A DNA stretch of 64,000 nt from Fidelibacterota bacterium UBA7301 (lineage in GTDB: Bacteria > Fidelibacterota > Marinisomatia > Marinisomatales > TCS55), in assembly GCA_002471845.1 (NCBI GenBank), contig DKQT01000010.1:3707-67706 (forward strand), written 5' to 3'. This document shows, piece after piece, positions 17,788 to 26,718 of the stretch. Position 1 is the first letter of the stretch. Every line of letters begins with the position of its first letter. The notes below the pieces were generated by a model that made no database searches, was not told the origin of the DNA, and saw only the letters and a program-made list of their open reading frames with translations. A program made the translations under genes and the position numbers.

Positions 17788-17861
17788 GGGCGATTAGCTC
17801 AGTTGGTTAGAGCGCTACGTTGACATCGTAGAGGCCAGCGGTTCAACTCCGTTATCGCCCA
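17788..17861 (+). tRNA. tRNA-Val (GAC)
   Basis: Acceptor stem GGGCGAT/ATCGCCC with discriminator A. The anticodon stem CTACG/CGTAG surrounds loop TTGACAT, giving GAC. T loop GTTCAACTC. No CCA is encoded. It sits between ctpA and the thrS leader. Confidence 0.96.
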
Positions 17862-18029
17862 CTGGAAAATTTGGTTTTCAACTGTCCTTGGAGGCCATAT
17901 TTTCAACCAGTCAAAACAATTAAAATGATTCGTTTATCATATTCGACCCCTTCCAAAGTGGAGCCAAATTCGCTTATGGCGAAGTACAGCTTTTTTGCAT
18001 TTTAGTTTGAATTTTCATTTTAAAACCTC
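17862..18029 (+). promoter_or_regulatory. Possible structured leader of the thrS-infC operon
   Basis: The 168-base spacer between tRNA-Val and thrS can form a stem of CTGG+AAAAT (17862-17870) with ATTTT+CCAG (17899-17910, 3-base bulge). It can also form a small hairpin TTCGC/GCGAA (17969-17983) that lies 7 bases before a run of six T (17991-17996). The second part could be a weak attenuator. In many bacteria thrS expression is controlled through its leader. No T-box motif is seen. Confidence 0.3.
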
Positions 18030-19985
18030 ATGAGTAATATTACCATTACCCTTCCGGATAAATCCATCCACACATATGATTCAAGTGTGACGCCCCTCGA
18101 TGTGGCTGAAAGCATAGGCCCACAATTGGCTAAAGACACGGTTGCGGCCTCGATTAATGGGGCTCTAATGGATGTTACTGTTCCCATCAGGGAAGATGCT
18201 GAATTGATTCTCCATACGGGTAGTTCAGCAGAAGGTCATGAAGTATTGCTCCACAGTACCGCTCACCTGATGGCCCAGACCGTTAAAATGCTTTGGCCTG
18301 GCAGTCAAATCACAATCGGGCCGGCTATAAAAAACCGCTTCTATTATGATTTTGATATAGAAGGAACTTTCTCCGAAGATGATTTAGAAAAAATTGAAGA
18401 GAAAATGCGTGAAATTGCAAAAGAAAATTTGCCCGTATTCCGTCAAGAATTGGACCGGGATGAGGCTGTCAATTTGTTTAAGGAACGTGGGGAAAATTAT
18501 AAAGTGGAAATCATCGAACAGATTGATTCTGCCGACCCCATTTCCGCTTACGGACAGGGAGACTTTATTGACCTTTGTCGCGGTCCCCATGTGCCCACGA
18601 CGGGCAGAATCAAACATTTTAAGCTGCTCAATACCTCCGGTGCATATTGGCGAGGCGATGAAAACAATAAAATGCTCCAGCGGATTTACGGGACGGTTTT
18701 CTCAACAAAGGATGCACTCAAGGATTATTTGAAATTCCTGGAAGAAACCAAAAAACGTGATCATCGAAAACTCGGTAAAGAACTTGAAATTTATACCTTT
18801 GATGAAGAAGTAGGCCCCGGATTGCCATTGTGGCTGCCTAATGGGGGCATTATTATTGATGAATTAGAAGCCTTAGCCAAAGAGACGGAAACACGTCATG
18901 GTTACCATCGCGTAAGAACACCCCACTTAACCAAAGGGGATTTATACCAGAAGTCTGGACATTTGGATTTATACAAGGATGCTATGTATCCCGCTATGGA
19001 TGTGGATGGAATCGAATATTATGTCAAACCTATGAACTGTCCACATCATCATAAGGTTTATGCAGCTTTACCCAAAAGTTATCGGGATCTCCCTTTCAGG
19101 ATTTCAGAGTACGGGACCTGCTATAGGTATGAAAAATCCGGCCAGCTTTTTGGACTTATGCGCGTTCGTAGTATGCAGATGAATGATGCTCATATTTATT
19201 GTTCCAAAGCGGATTTTGATTCAGAATTCATGGATGTCTGCAAAATGTATCTGGAATATTTTGATATATTCGGCATAGAAAAATACGAAATGCGGTTAAG
19301 TCTTCATGATCCGGAGGCGCTGGGGAAAAAATACATCAATGAGCCGGAACTTTGGGTGGAAACGGAAAATGCGGTGAGAAAAGCGCTTTTGGATGGTGGT
19401 ATGAATTTTTCCGAAATTCCCGGAGAAGCCGCTTTTTATGGTCCCAAAATAGATGTTCAAGTTTGGTCTGCAATCGGTAAGGAATTCACCTTAGCCACAA
19501 ACCAGGTGGATTTTGCGATTCCAAAACGATTTGGGTTGAGTTTTACCGACGTAGATGGCACAGAACAAACACCTATATGTATCCATCGGGCACCATTGAG
19601 TACACATGAAAGATTTATCGGATTTTTAATTGAACATTATGGCGGAGATTTTCCATTGTGGTTATCCCCGACCCAAGTAGCCATTCTGCCTGTGTCGGAA
19701 AAAACACAAAGTTACGCCAAGATTATAGAAGAAAATTTTAAAGGGGCCGGTATCCGGGTAAAATTGGATGATAGGCCAGAAAAAATAGGCGCCAAAATTC
19801 GTCAAGCTGAATTGAGTAAAATACCCGTTATGGCGATTGTTGGAGAGAAAGAAACAGCCAATAACACAGTTTCATTACGCCGGAGATTTATCGGTGATAA
19901 GGGCGCTGTGGAAAGCAATATCCTTCTTGAAAGCCTACTTTCCGAAATAAAACAGAGGAGTCAAGCCTATCACGAAAATCAATAA
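18030..19985 (+). CDS. thrS: Threonyl-tRNA synthetase
   Basis: 651 residues in the bacterial order. A TGS domain (1-62) comes first, followed by the editing domain with HSTAHLMAQ and CRGPHV. The class II catalytic core carries the zinc Cys in MNCPHHHKVY (instead of the more usual MNCPGH), motif 2 YRYEKSGQLFGLMRVR, and motif 3 with CIHRAPLSTHERF. The anticodon-binding domain is at the C terminus (from LSPTQVAILPV). It charges tRNA-Thr and hydrolyses Ser-tRNA-Thr. It is the first gene of thrS-infC-rpmI-rplT-pheST and overlaps infC. Confidence 0.96.
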   Translation: MSNITITLPDKSIHTYDSSVTPLDVAESIGPQLAKDTVAASINGALMDVTVPIREDAELILHTGSSAEGHEVLLHSTAHLMAQTVKMLWPGSQITIGPAIKNRFYYDFDIEGTFSEDDLEKIEEKMREIAKENLPVFRQELDRDEAVNLFKERGENYKVEIIEQIDSADPISAYGQGDFIDLCRGPHVPTTGRIKHFKLLNTSGAYWRGDENNKMLQRIYGTVFSTKDALKDYLKFLEETKKRDHRKLGKELEIYTFDEEVGPGLPLWLPNGGIIIDELEALAKETETRHGYHRVRTPHLTKGDLYQKSGHLDLYKDAMYPAMDVDGIEYYVKPMNCPHHHKVYAALPKSYRDLPFRISEYGTCYRYEKSGQLFGLMRVRSMQMNDAHIYCSKADFDSEFMDVCKMYLEYFDIFGIEKYEMRLSLHDPEALGKKYINEPELWVETENAVRKALLDGGMNFSEIPGEAAFYGPKIDVQVWSAIGKEFTLATNQVDFAIPKRFGLSFTDVDGTEQTPICIHRAPLSTHERFIGFLIEHYGGDFPLWLSPTQVAILPVSEKTQSYAKIIEENFKGAGIRVKLDDRPEKIGAKIRQAELSKIPVMAIVGEKETANNTVSLRRRFIGDKGAVESNILLESLLSEIKQRSQAYHENQ

Positions 19986-20481
19986 AATAAAAGTAAATGA
20001 AAATATTCAAGCTAAGGAAGTAAGATTAATCTCTGAAAGTGGTGAACAATTAGGTGTAATGTCATTGGAAGATGCCATTGCCGAAGCTAAAGACGCAGGA
20101 CAGGATTTAATCGAAGTTGCACCCAATGCCAATCCACCTGTAGCGAAAATCCTGAATTATGGGAAATTAAAATACGAAGAAAAGAAAAAGGCCCAGGCCA
20201 GTAAGAAAAAACAACATGTGGTGAAAATTAAAGAGATTCGTGTCCGCCCAAGAATTGATGATCATGATTTAAACACCAAGGTAAACCGGGGTAGAAAATT
20301 TATTACTGAGGGATGTAAACTTAAAGTGACCCTCATGTATCGCGGTCGTGAATTGGCTCGTACAGATTTAGGGCTGAGTATATTAAACCGCGTTATAGAA
20401 ATGCTTTCCGATGTAGCAGTCGTAGAAAAGCAAGGAGACTTGGAAGGTCGTCGACAGACGATCGTTTTGACTGGTAAATAG
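19969..20481 (+). CDS. infC: Translation initiation factor IF-3, probable ATC start
   Basis: Binds the 30S subunit, blocks premature 50S joining and checks start codons. Homology continues upstream of the first ATG (20059): KIKVNENIQAKEV, RLISESGEQLGVMS and EVAPNANPPVAKILNYG fit the IF-3 N-domain. The frame is open only from 19951 and has no ATG, GTG or TTG before 20059. GAGGAG at 19955-19960 lies 8 bases before ATC at 19969, giving a 170-residue protein of normal length. Rare starts (AUU, AUC, AUA) on infC allow IF-3 to repress its own translation. It overlaps thrS by 17 bases. Confidence 0.9.
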   Translation: MTKINKIKVNENIQAKEVRLISESGEQLGVMSLEDAIAEAKDAGQDLIEVAPNANPPVAKILNYGKLKYEEKKKAQASKKKQHVVKIKEIRVRPRIDDHDLNTKVNRGRKFITEGCKLKVTLMYRGRELARTDLGLSILNRVIEMLSDVAVVEKQGDLEGRRQTIVLTGK

Positions 20482-20491
20482 GAGAAAGTCA

Positions 20492-20686
20492 ATGCCTAAG
20501 CAGAAAACAAGACGCAGTGCTGCTAAGCGGTTTCGTTTGACCGGCACTGGCAAAATAAGACGAAATAAAGCAAACCATAGTCACATGCTCATTCGCCGGA
20601 GCAAAAGCGCCAAACGGAAGATGCGTCAACCTGATTTGGTTGATGGATCGGAAGAAAAGCGCGTCCGTCGAATGATTGCTCAATAA
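20492..20686 (+). CDS. rpmI: Ribosomal protein bL35
   Basis: A 64-residue, highly basic large-subunit protein. MPKQKTRRSAAKRF, TGTGKIRRNKANHSH and the following LIRRSKSAKRK match bL35 along its length. TAGGAGAAAG directly precedes the ATG, overlapping the infC stop. Its place between infC and rplT is the classical one. Confidence 0.97.
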   Translation: MPKQKTRRSAAKRFRLTGTGKIRRNKANHSHMLIRRSKSAKRKMRQPDLVDGSEEKRVRRMIAQ

Positions 20687-20699
20687 ATAGGAGATAACA

Positions 20700-21047
20700 A
20701 TGCCTAGAGCAAATAGTTCTGTGCCTCGGCACAGACGACATCGAAAAATAGTGAAGCAGGCCAAGGGCTACTATGGTGCCCGGAGCCGCAACTTCAAAGC
20801 TGCCAAAGAAGCAGTAGAGAAGGCAGGACAGTATGCATACCGTGATAGGAGACAGAGAAAACGTCAATTCAGACGTCTGTGGATAATCCGGATTAATGCG
20901 GCTGCGCGGCAACATGGCTTGTCCTATTCAAAGTTCATCTCTGGACTCAAAACAAAGGGAATTGATCTCGACCGCAAGGTATTAGCTGATATGGCTATGC
21001 ACGAGCCCAATGCCTTTGCAGAGTTGGCCAAGGCCGTTAACAGTTGA
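20700..21047 (+). CDS. rplT: Ribosomal protein bL20
   Basis: 115 residues. PRANSSVPRHRRHRKIVKQA, KGYYGARSRNFKAAKEAV, and WIIRINAAARQHGLSYS are the bL20 signature blocks. It nucleates large-subunit assembly on 23S rRNA and in several bacteria represses the infC-rpmI-rplT operon. A TAGGAG site lies just ahead of its ATG. The stop TGA shares a base with the pheS ATG. Confidence 0.97.
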   Translation: MPRANSSVPRHRRHRKIVKQAKGYYGARSRNFKAAKEAVEKAGQYAYRDRRQRKRQFRRLWIIRINAAARQHGLSYSKFISGLKTKGIDLDRKVLADMAMHEPNAFAELAKAVNS

Positions 21048-22033
21048 TGAAACTGAAGGAATCAATAGAATCGGTCCGGAACTCGTTTCGGACCGATTCT
21101 GATCCTTTTCCTACTGATAAACAATCAGTCGAATCATTACGTGTAAAATATCTGGGCAGAAAAGGACTGGTTGCAGGTCTATTTTCGTCCATGAAGGATG
21201 CTTCGCCAAAAGATCGTCCTATGGTGGGCAAGCTTCTAAATGAGTTAAAACAGGAAATCAATTCTGTTTTTAATTCTTATAAAAAAATTACCGCTTCCCA
21301 ACAATCTCAATATGGTGAATCCGATTATACACTTCCAGGGTTAAAATTCCCGGTTGGCCATATTCATCCGCTTCAGCAGACGTTGGAAGACATTAAATCT
21401 ATTTTTATGAATATCGGATTTTCCGTTGCTTATGGCCCTGAAATAGATGATGATTTTCACAATTTCAGTGCTCTCAACTTTCCGCCTGATCACCCTGCAC
21501 GGGATATGCAGGATACCTTTTTTATCGATCCGGAAACTGTGCTTAGAACCCATACATCCAATGTTCAAATCCATTTAATGGAAGAGCAGGATCCACCCTT
21601 GCGATATATTGTTCCCGGCCGCGTCTACCGAAATGAAGCCATCAGTTTTAAAAGTTACTGCCTATTTCACCAGGTGGAGGGAATTTATGTGGATAAACAT
21701 GTTTCTTTTGCAGACCAAAAAGGTATACTCGAATATTTTGTAAAGCGCTTTTTTGGTCCCGATACAAAAATGCGGTTTCGCCCAAGCTTTTTTCCATTTA
21801 CAGAACCCAGTGCAGAGGTAGATATTTGGAGTAAAAAACGGGGACAATGGCTGGAAATTCTCGGTTGTGGGATGGTGGACCCGGAAGTATTTAATTCGGT
21901 GAATTATGATCCAGATGTATGGCATGGATTTGCCTTTGGCATGGGTATAGAACGGATATGTATGTTGAAATACGGCATTGATGATATTCGCCTTTTTTAC
22001 CAGGGAGACATGCGGTTTCTGGAGCAATTCTGA
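21047..22033 (+). CDS. pheS: Phenylalanyl-tRNA synthetase alpha chain
   Basis: 328 residues. An N-terminal coiled-coil arm (1-85) contacts tRNA. The class II core includes HPLQQTLEDIKSIF, PARDMQDTFFI, TSNVQIHLME, the motif 2 region VYRNEAISFKSYCLFHQVEG and FAFGMGIERICMLKY. The start is taken as ATG 21047, sharing the A of the rplT TGA stop; TTG at 21044 is possible. In the usual alpha chain the motif 2 arginine is followed by NEAIDATH, so the variant SFKSY here is mildly unusual. Confidence 0.95.
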   Translation: MKLKESIESVRNSFRTDSDPFPTDKQSVESLRVKYLGRKGLVAGLFSSMKDASPKDRPMVGKLLNELKQEINSVFNSYKKITASQQSQYGESDYTLPGLKFPVGHIHPLQQTLEDIKSIFMNIGFSVAYGPEIDDDFHNFSALNFPPDHPARDMQDTFFIDPETVLRTHTSNVQIHLMEEQDPPLRYIVPGRVYRNEAISFKSYCLFHQVEGIYVDKHVSFADQKGILEYFVKRFFGPDTKMRFRPSFFPFTEPSAEVDIWSKKRGQWLEILGCGMVDPEVFNSVNYDPDVWHGFAFGMGIERICMLKYGIDDIRLFYQGDMRFLEQF

Positions 22034-24420
22034 TGCGAATTTCTATCGATTGGTTAAAAGAATTTATTGATGTGCCCGGCACCACCCATGAGCTGGCCGA
22101 TACACTCACCATGCTCGGCCTTGAGGCAAAAGAAGGGTTGGATACATCCCAGTTGGGCGATATTATCATTGGCGAGGTTAAGGAGTGTTCCAAACATCCT
22201 AATGCAGACAAACTAAGTTTATGCCAGGTTTTCGATGGGAATGATATCGTTCCTGTAGTCTGCGGCGCACCCAATGTAACTGCGGGACAAAAGATCGCCT
22301 TCGCTCCTGTGGGGGCTTTTCTTCCCGGGGATTTCAAGATCGGAAAAGCCAAGATACGGGGGGAGGTCAGCCATGGAATGATCTGCTCAGAAAGGGAAAT
22401 GGGAATTTCCCATGAGCATGATGGTATTATGGTTTTGAGCGATTCTGCGAAAGTGGGTTCATCCTTTGTGGATTATCTCAATCAAAATTCTAATTCGATC
22501 GAATTGGATATTACACCAAACCGTCCCGATTGTTTTTCCCACTTAGGTGTGGCGCGAGACTTAGCGGTTAAAACTAAATCTCAATTGCGGTCACCCCAAT
22601 TTGATGCCCGGAAATTCAAAACCAATGAAGCAGAATCCTGGATTTCTCTGGACTTTGAAAATCCGAATGATTGTCCGCGCTATGTGGCTGGTGTTGTAAA
22701 AAATGTAAAAGTAGGACCCTCGCCGGAATGGCTCAAGTATAAGCTGGAATCAATCGGCCAGAGAAGTATTAATAATCTTGTGGACATTTCCAACTATGTT
22801 ATGATGGAAATGGGGCACCCTACTCATATTTTTGACTATGATAAACTGGGATCTAGGGAAATCCTTATACGCCGGGGTAAAAAAGGTGAAAAAATCACTA
22901 CCCTGGATGAGGTTGAACGGAAAGTGTCACCCAATGAATTATTAATAACCAACGGCAAAGATCCCATTGCCATTGCAGGCATAATGGGCGGATTTGAAAG
23001 TGCTATTAGTGAGGGAACGGTAAATATATTAATTGAAAGTGCCTATTTTGATCCCCCGACTGTGCGAAAGGGTGCTAAAGCATTGGGCTTGAGAACGGAC
23101 GCATCCAAACGCTTTGAGCGGGGTGCGGATCCAAATGGGGCGGAAAATGCTTTCTGGCGAGTTGTTGATTTACTGGAAGATATAGCAGGGGGAGAATGGA
23201 TTCCCGGTGTCGCAGATCCGTATCCGAAAAGAATAAAACAGCCGACAATCGTCCTTTCTCGAGAAAAATTGGATTTATTATCCGGATGTGAAATCAAGGA
23301 TTCATTTGTTATCGAATCCTTAGTAGGATTAGGATGTAATGTAAAAGGGAAATCCAAGCAATGGATTTGCACACCGCCATCCTGGCGCCCAGATATTGAA
23401 CGCGAAGCGGATCTGATTGAAGAAGTTGTTCGGATATTCGGTTACGACAATGTTCCTTCAAAATATCATTATAACGGTATTATGGAAACCAAGGAACCGG
23501 ACCCCCACAAAGGCTTAACCAGGATAATATCAATATTAACTGGATTAGGATTTAACCAGGTTTTCAATAATTCTTTACAATCCGCCAGGAATGCTTCCCT
23601 GCAGGATATCCAACCAGTTCAAGTGATGAATCCATTATCGGATACCATGAGCCATCTAAGAACCAGTCTTATACAGGGTTTATTGGAAACTGTTGATTAT
23701 AATGGTAAAAATGGGTCACCAGATTTAATACTGTTTGAGTGGGGAAATGTTTTTGAGCAGGAAAAACCAGGATTAAAAGGTATTGTAGAAAAATTTCATT
23801 TGGCTGGAGTGATTCACGGCCACCATACTCAACCATCTGTTCATTATGAAAGTTCTCGTTCAGCATCTTTCTTGGTTATAAAAGGCATAGTTTCCGCATT
23901 ACTTTCGAGACTTAAAATTCACAATGTTTCCTTTTTAGCTGAGGATGATCCTGCCGGTGTTTTTGAAAACGCATTCTCAGTCGCTGCAAGACGAAACAGC
24001 ATCGGGCAAATCGGTGATGTTTCACCAAAATTAATTTCTGGTATGGAATTGGATGTTGGCCCTGTATTTGGTTTTCAATTTAACATTGATCAAATGTTAA
24101 GATTGATGGATGAAAAAGTTAAATTTCAGTCCCTCGTCACTTATCCTGTTGTTGACCGTGATCTGAATTTTGTTTTGAATGAGGATGTTCAAGTCGGTGA
24201 TGTCAGTTCAACAATCTATAAAAATGGAAAAATCTTCTTAAAGAAGGCAGAGCCGGTCAATATTTTCCGTCATAATTCCCTCGGGAAAAATAAAAAAGCA
24301 GTTGCCTTCAATCTTGTTTTTCAATCCGCTACTAAAACACTTGAAGATAAGGACGTAAATCCTGTGATAGATGAAATTATACGAGTGGTTTCTAAAAAAT
24401 TCGGTGCTAAATTACGCTAA
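22033..24420 (+). CDS. pheT: Phenylalanyl-tRNA synthetase beta chain
   Basis: 795 residues in the full bacterial arrangement. The EMAP-like tRNA-binding domain (about 40-150; HPNADKLSLCQV, CGAPNVTAGQKIAFA) comes first. The B3/B4 editing domain (about 205-375), B5 (about 400-470, DLIEEVVRIFGYDN), the pseudo-catalytic core and the C-terminal anticodon-binding FDX-ACB domain (about 700-795, YPVVDRDLNFVL) follow. TGATG coupling with pheS gives the stoichiometric alpha2-beta2 enzyme. Confidence 0.97.
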   Translation: MRISIDWLKEFIDVPGTTHELADTLTMLGLEAKEGLDTSQLGDIIIGEVKECSKHPNADKLSLCQVFDGNDIVPVVCGAPNVTAGQKIAFAPVGAFLPGDFKIGKAKIRGEVSHGMICSEREMGISHEHDGIMVLSDSAKVGSSFVDYLNQNSNSIELDITPNRPDCFSHLGVARDLAVKTKSQLRSPQFDARKFKTNEAESWISLDFENPNDCPRYVAGVVKNVKVGPSPEWLKYKLESIGQRSINNLVDISNYVMMEMGHPTHIFDYDKLGSREILIRRGKKGEKITTLDEVERKVSPNELLITNGKDPIAIAGIMGGFESAISEGTVNILIESAYFDPPTVRKGAKALGLRTDASKRFERGADPNGAENAFWRVVDLLEDIAGGEWIPGVADPYPKRIKQPTIVLSREKLDLLSGCEIKDSFVIESLVGLGCNVKGKSKQWICTPPSWRPDIEREADLIEEVVRIFGYDNVPSKYHYNGIMETKEPDPHKGLTRIISILTGLGFNQVFNNSLQSARNASLQDIQPVQVMNPLSDTMSHLRTSLIQGLLETVDYNGKNGSPDLILFEWGNVFEQEKPGLKGIVEKFHLAGVIHGHHTQPSVHYESSRSASFLVIKGIVSALLSRLKIHNVSFLAEDDPAGVFENAFSVAARRNSIGQIGDVSPKLISGMELDVGPVFGFQFNIDQMLRLMDEKVKFQSLVTYPVVDRDLNFVLNEDVQVGDVSSTIYKNGKIFLKKAEPVNIFRHNSLGKNKKAVAFNLVFQSATKTLEDKDVNPVIDEIIRVVSKKFGAKLR

Positions 24421-24426
24421 ATCAAA

Positions 24427-24735
24427 ATGAGTGAAATAATGGATGGAAGTGAAAATTATGTCAAGGTGACCATCTACGGTCAGGAATACACCATCAAGGC
24501 GCCGGCAGACGCCACGTATATAAAGAATATTGCCGAATATGTTGATATGAAAATGCGGGAAGTCCAGGATGAATTATCAACACCCCAAGTACCGGCCAAA
24601 GTTGCCATCCTTGCGGCGATGAATATATCAGATGATTTGTTCTCAGCCAAGCAGGGAAGAGAAACAATTAAAGATGATGTTGAATCGAAAATTTCATCTT
24701 TGATTGAAATTGTTGACGAAGCTATTCAGCAATAA
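24427..24735 (+). CDS. zapA: Cell division protein ZapA
   Basis: 102 residues with the globular N-terminal head (VKVTIYGQEYTIKAPAD, YIKNIAEYVDMKMREV) and a C-terminal coiled-coil helix, as in ZapA, which bundles FtsZ filaments at the division ring. It follows pheT by 6 bases. This pheT-zapA order is common in Gram-positive and FCB bacteria. No 6S RNA fits in the 18-base gap to folD. Confidence 0.9.
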   Translation: MSEIMDGSENYVKVTIYGQEYTIKAPADATYIKNIAEYVDMKMREVQDELSTPQVPAKVAILAAMNISDDLFSAKQGRETIKDDVESKISSLIEIVDEAIQQ

Positions 24736-24753
24736 TTTTATTTAAGTCTGGCC

Positions 24754-25632
24754 ATGGATACACAAATATTATCCGGAAAAGAGGTCAGCAATGCTGTATA
24801 TGAAGCGCTCAAAAATCGAATAGAAGCGCTTAAATCCCAATCTATTATCCCGGGGCTCGCCGCTGTCCTCGTCGGGGAGGACCCTGCTTCCCAAGTGTAT
24901 GTTCGCAGTAAAACGAAAAAATTTGCCAGCCTCGGTCTCCATTCGGAAACAATAACATATTCGACTGATATCACCCAGGATGAAATATTGGCAAAGATCA
25001 GGGAATTAAACAATAATGTTTTATACCATGGCATCCTGGTCCAACTGCCTTTACCGGGTCATATTGAAAGTGAAACAGTTTTGAATGCTGTGGATCCTAA
25101 AAAGGACGTAGATGGCTTTCATCCATACAATTTGGGGTGCCTCACGGCTGGGAAGCCGACATTTATCCCCTGCACGCCCAAGGGAATTATGCGCATTCTT
25201 GAGCATTATAAAATTGATCTTTCAACGAAACATGTGGTGGTGGTGGGGCGGAGTAATATTGTAGGAAGACCCATTTCAATTCTCACCAACCTGAAACAAA
25301 AATTTTCCAATGCCACCACAACTGTCTGCCATTCGGGGACAAAAAATATCAATCAATTCACACACCAGGCTGATGTAGTTATTCTTGCTCTTGGTTCTCC
25401 TGAATTTCTGAATGGAAATGATATTAAAGATAGGGCGGTAATAATTGATGTTGGGATTAACCGTATAGATGACGATTCAGAAAGAGGATATAAATTGGTT
25501 GGTGATGGTGAGGTGGCCTCTTTATTGGGTAAAGCATCTGCGCTCACTCCCGTCCCCGGCGGGGTAGGACCAATGACCATAGCCATGCTGGTTGAAAACA
25601 CGGTGGAAGCGGCTGAACGATCACTCCATTGA
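24754..25632 (+). CDS. folD: Bifunctional methylene-THF dehydrogenase/cyclohydrolase
   Basis: Interconverts 5,10-methylene-, methenyl- and 10-formyl-tetrahydrofolate using NADP. The 292-residue protein shows YVRSKTKKFASLG (catalytic Lys), ILVQLPLPGHI, KDVDGFHPYN, the Rossmann motif VVVGRSNIVGRP, TVCHSGTKN and the C-terminal PVPGGVGPMTIAML. It feeds one-carbon units to purine and thymidylate synthesis and formyl-Met-tRNA. Confidence 0.97.
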   Translation: MDTQILSGKEVSNAVYEALKNRIEALKSQSIIPGLAAVLVGEDPASQVYVRSKTKKFASLGLHSETITYSTDITQDEILAKIRELNNNVLYHGILVQLPLPGHIESETVLNAVDPKKDVDGFHPYNLGCLTAGKPTFIPCTPKGIMRILEHYKIDLSTKHVVVVGRSNIVGRPISILTNLKQKFSNATTTVCHSGTKNINQFTHQADVVILALGSPEFLNGNDIKDRAVIIDVGINRIDDDSERGYKLVGDGEVASLLGKASALTPVPGGVGPMTIAMLVENTVEAAERSLH

Positions 25633-25693
25633 TTTTTCATTGTAATTCATAACTTTCGTCCTATTTTCTATCGAAAAGAACTCCTTTTTTTTG

Positions 25694-25939
25694 ATGGAAT
25701 TAACTTTCATACAAAATAATAGATCCTACCAAGTAGACCTAGATTCCATGATTGGCCGGAAAATCGGTATCGGCGGTTCGATCGGTTTCAAGTATCTAAA
25801 TGAAACAGCTGAAAAACACCGTATTTTCAGCGATGTAGGCGAATTGACCACTTTTTTGATACCCAGGTCGGCCTTACCCAAATTACCACAGGATGTGGAG
25901 GATAATCTTGGCTTTTATTTTCATGTGAAGGATAAATGA
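25694..25939 (+). CDS. Unrecognised 81-residue protein
   Basis: No family is recognised with confidence. The protein has no signal peptide or membrane segment. The first residues MELTFIQNNRSYQVDL resemble the N-terminus of cyclase-family (KynB-type formamidase) proteins as I remember them, but the remainder does not. It could therefore be a fused relic and not an independent gene. It lacks a clear ribosome site, with a run of T immediately before the start. Its TGA stop overlaps the ATG of the SDR gene, which argues that it is translated with it. Confidence 0.4.
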   Translation: MELTFIQNNRSYQVDLDSMIGRKIGIGGSIGFKYLNETAEKHRIFSDVGELTTFLIPRSALPKLPQDVEDNLGFYFHVKDK

Positions 25940-26718
25940 TGGATTTGGACTTAAGTGGGAAAAAAGCCGTTGTGTGCGGCAGTACAGACGGTATCGGAAA
26001 AGCCACCGCTTTATTAATGGCTAAACGGGGGGCGGAAATAACATTGGTGGCCCGGAATGAGGGAAAATTGAAGGCAACATTGGGTGAATTGAGTGTTGCG
26101 GAAGGGCAGAATCATTCAACTGTTTGTGCTGATTTCAATGATATTCCATCCTTGAAAGAAAAGGTTAAGGAGCATTTCACCAAGCCTGTGCATATATTGG
26201 TAAATAATTCCGGCGGTCCCCATGGCGGTCCTTTGATTGACGCCCAAGAAGAAGAATTTCGAGTTGCCTTTGAACGTCTCCTGATAGCAAACCAAATCAT
26301 GGCCCAAACCATTGTGCCGGGAATGAAGGAATTGGGAGGCGGCCGGATCATTAATATTATTTCTACTTCTGTCAAACAGGTGATTCCCGGGCTGGGGGTT
26401 TCCAATACCATCCGGGGCAGTGTGGCCCAATGGGCCAAAACACTGGCCCTCGAACTGGGAGAGTTTGGAATCACTGTAAACAATGTTCTGCCGGGATACA
26501 CTTCCACAGGCCGCTTGGATGAATTGGCTAAATCCAAAGCTGAGAGCCTAGCGGTTACACAGGCGGATATTGAAGCGCAGTGGGCCAAGAATACATCCTT
26601 GAAGCGCTTGGGTAAGCCGGAAGAAATCGCATCGGCAGTGGCGTTCTTGGCCTCGGATGCGGCAAGTTATATAAACGGGCATGATGTCTCCGTAGATGGG
26701 GGACGGTTTGGGGCCTGA
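25939..26718 (+). CDS. SDR-family oxidoreductase with atypical active site
   Basis: 259 residues with the short-chain dehydrogenase fold: cofactor motif CGSTDGIGKATAL, LVNNSGGPHGG, IINIISTS, and C-terminal FLASDAASYINGHDVSVDGG. The segment that should hold the catalytic YxxxK reads GVSNTIRGSVAQWAKT, with Asn and Arg at the Tyr and Lys places. Similar SDRs accompany kynurenine-pathway genes in Flavobacteria (from memory), and relics of such genes follow directly. GAAGGA lies 6 bases before the ATG at 25939, favouring it over ATG 25936. The reaction is unknown. Confidence 0.75.
   Translation: MDLDLSGKKAVVCGSTDGIGKATALLMAKRGAEITLVARNEGKLKATLGELSVAEGQNHSTVCADFNDIPSLKEKVKEHFTKPVHILVNNSGGPHGGPLIDAQEEEFRVAFERLLIANQIMAQTIVPGMKELGGGRIINIISTSVKQVIPGLGVSNTIRGSVAQWAKTLALELGEFGITVNNVLPGYTSTGRLDELAKSKAESLAVTQADIEAQWAKNTSLKRLGKPEEIASAVAFLASDAASYINGHDVSVDGGRFGA

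Noticed and set aside
24736..24753. 6S RNA after zapA
   Set aside because: The 18-base gap is far too short.
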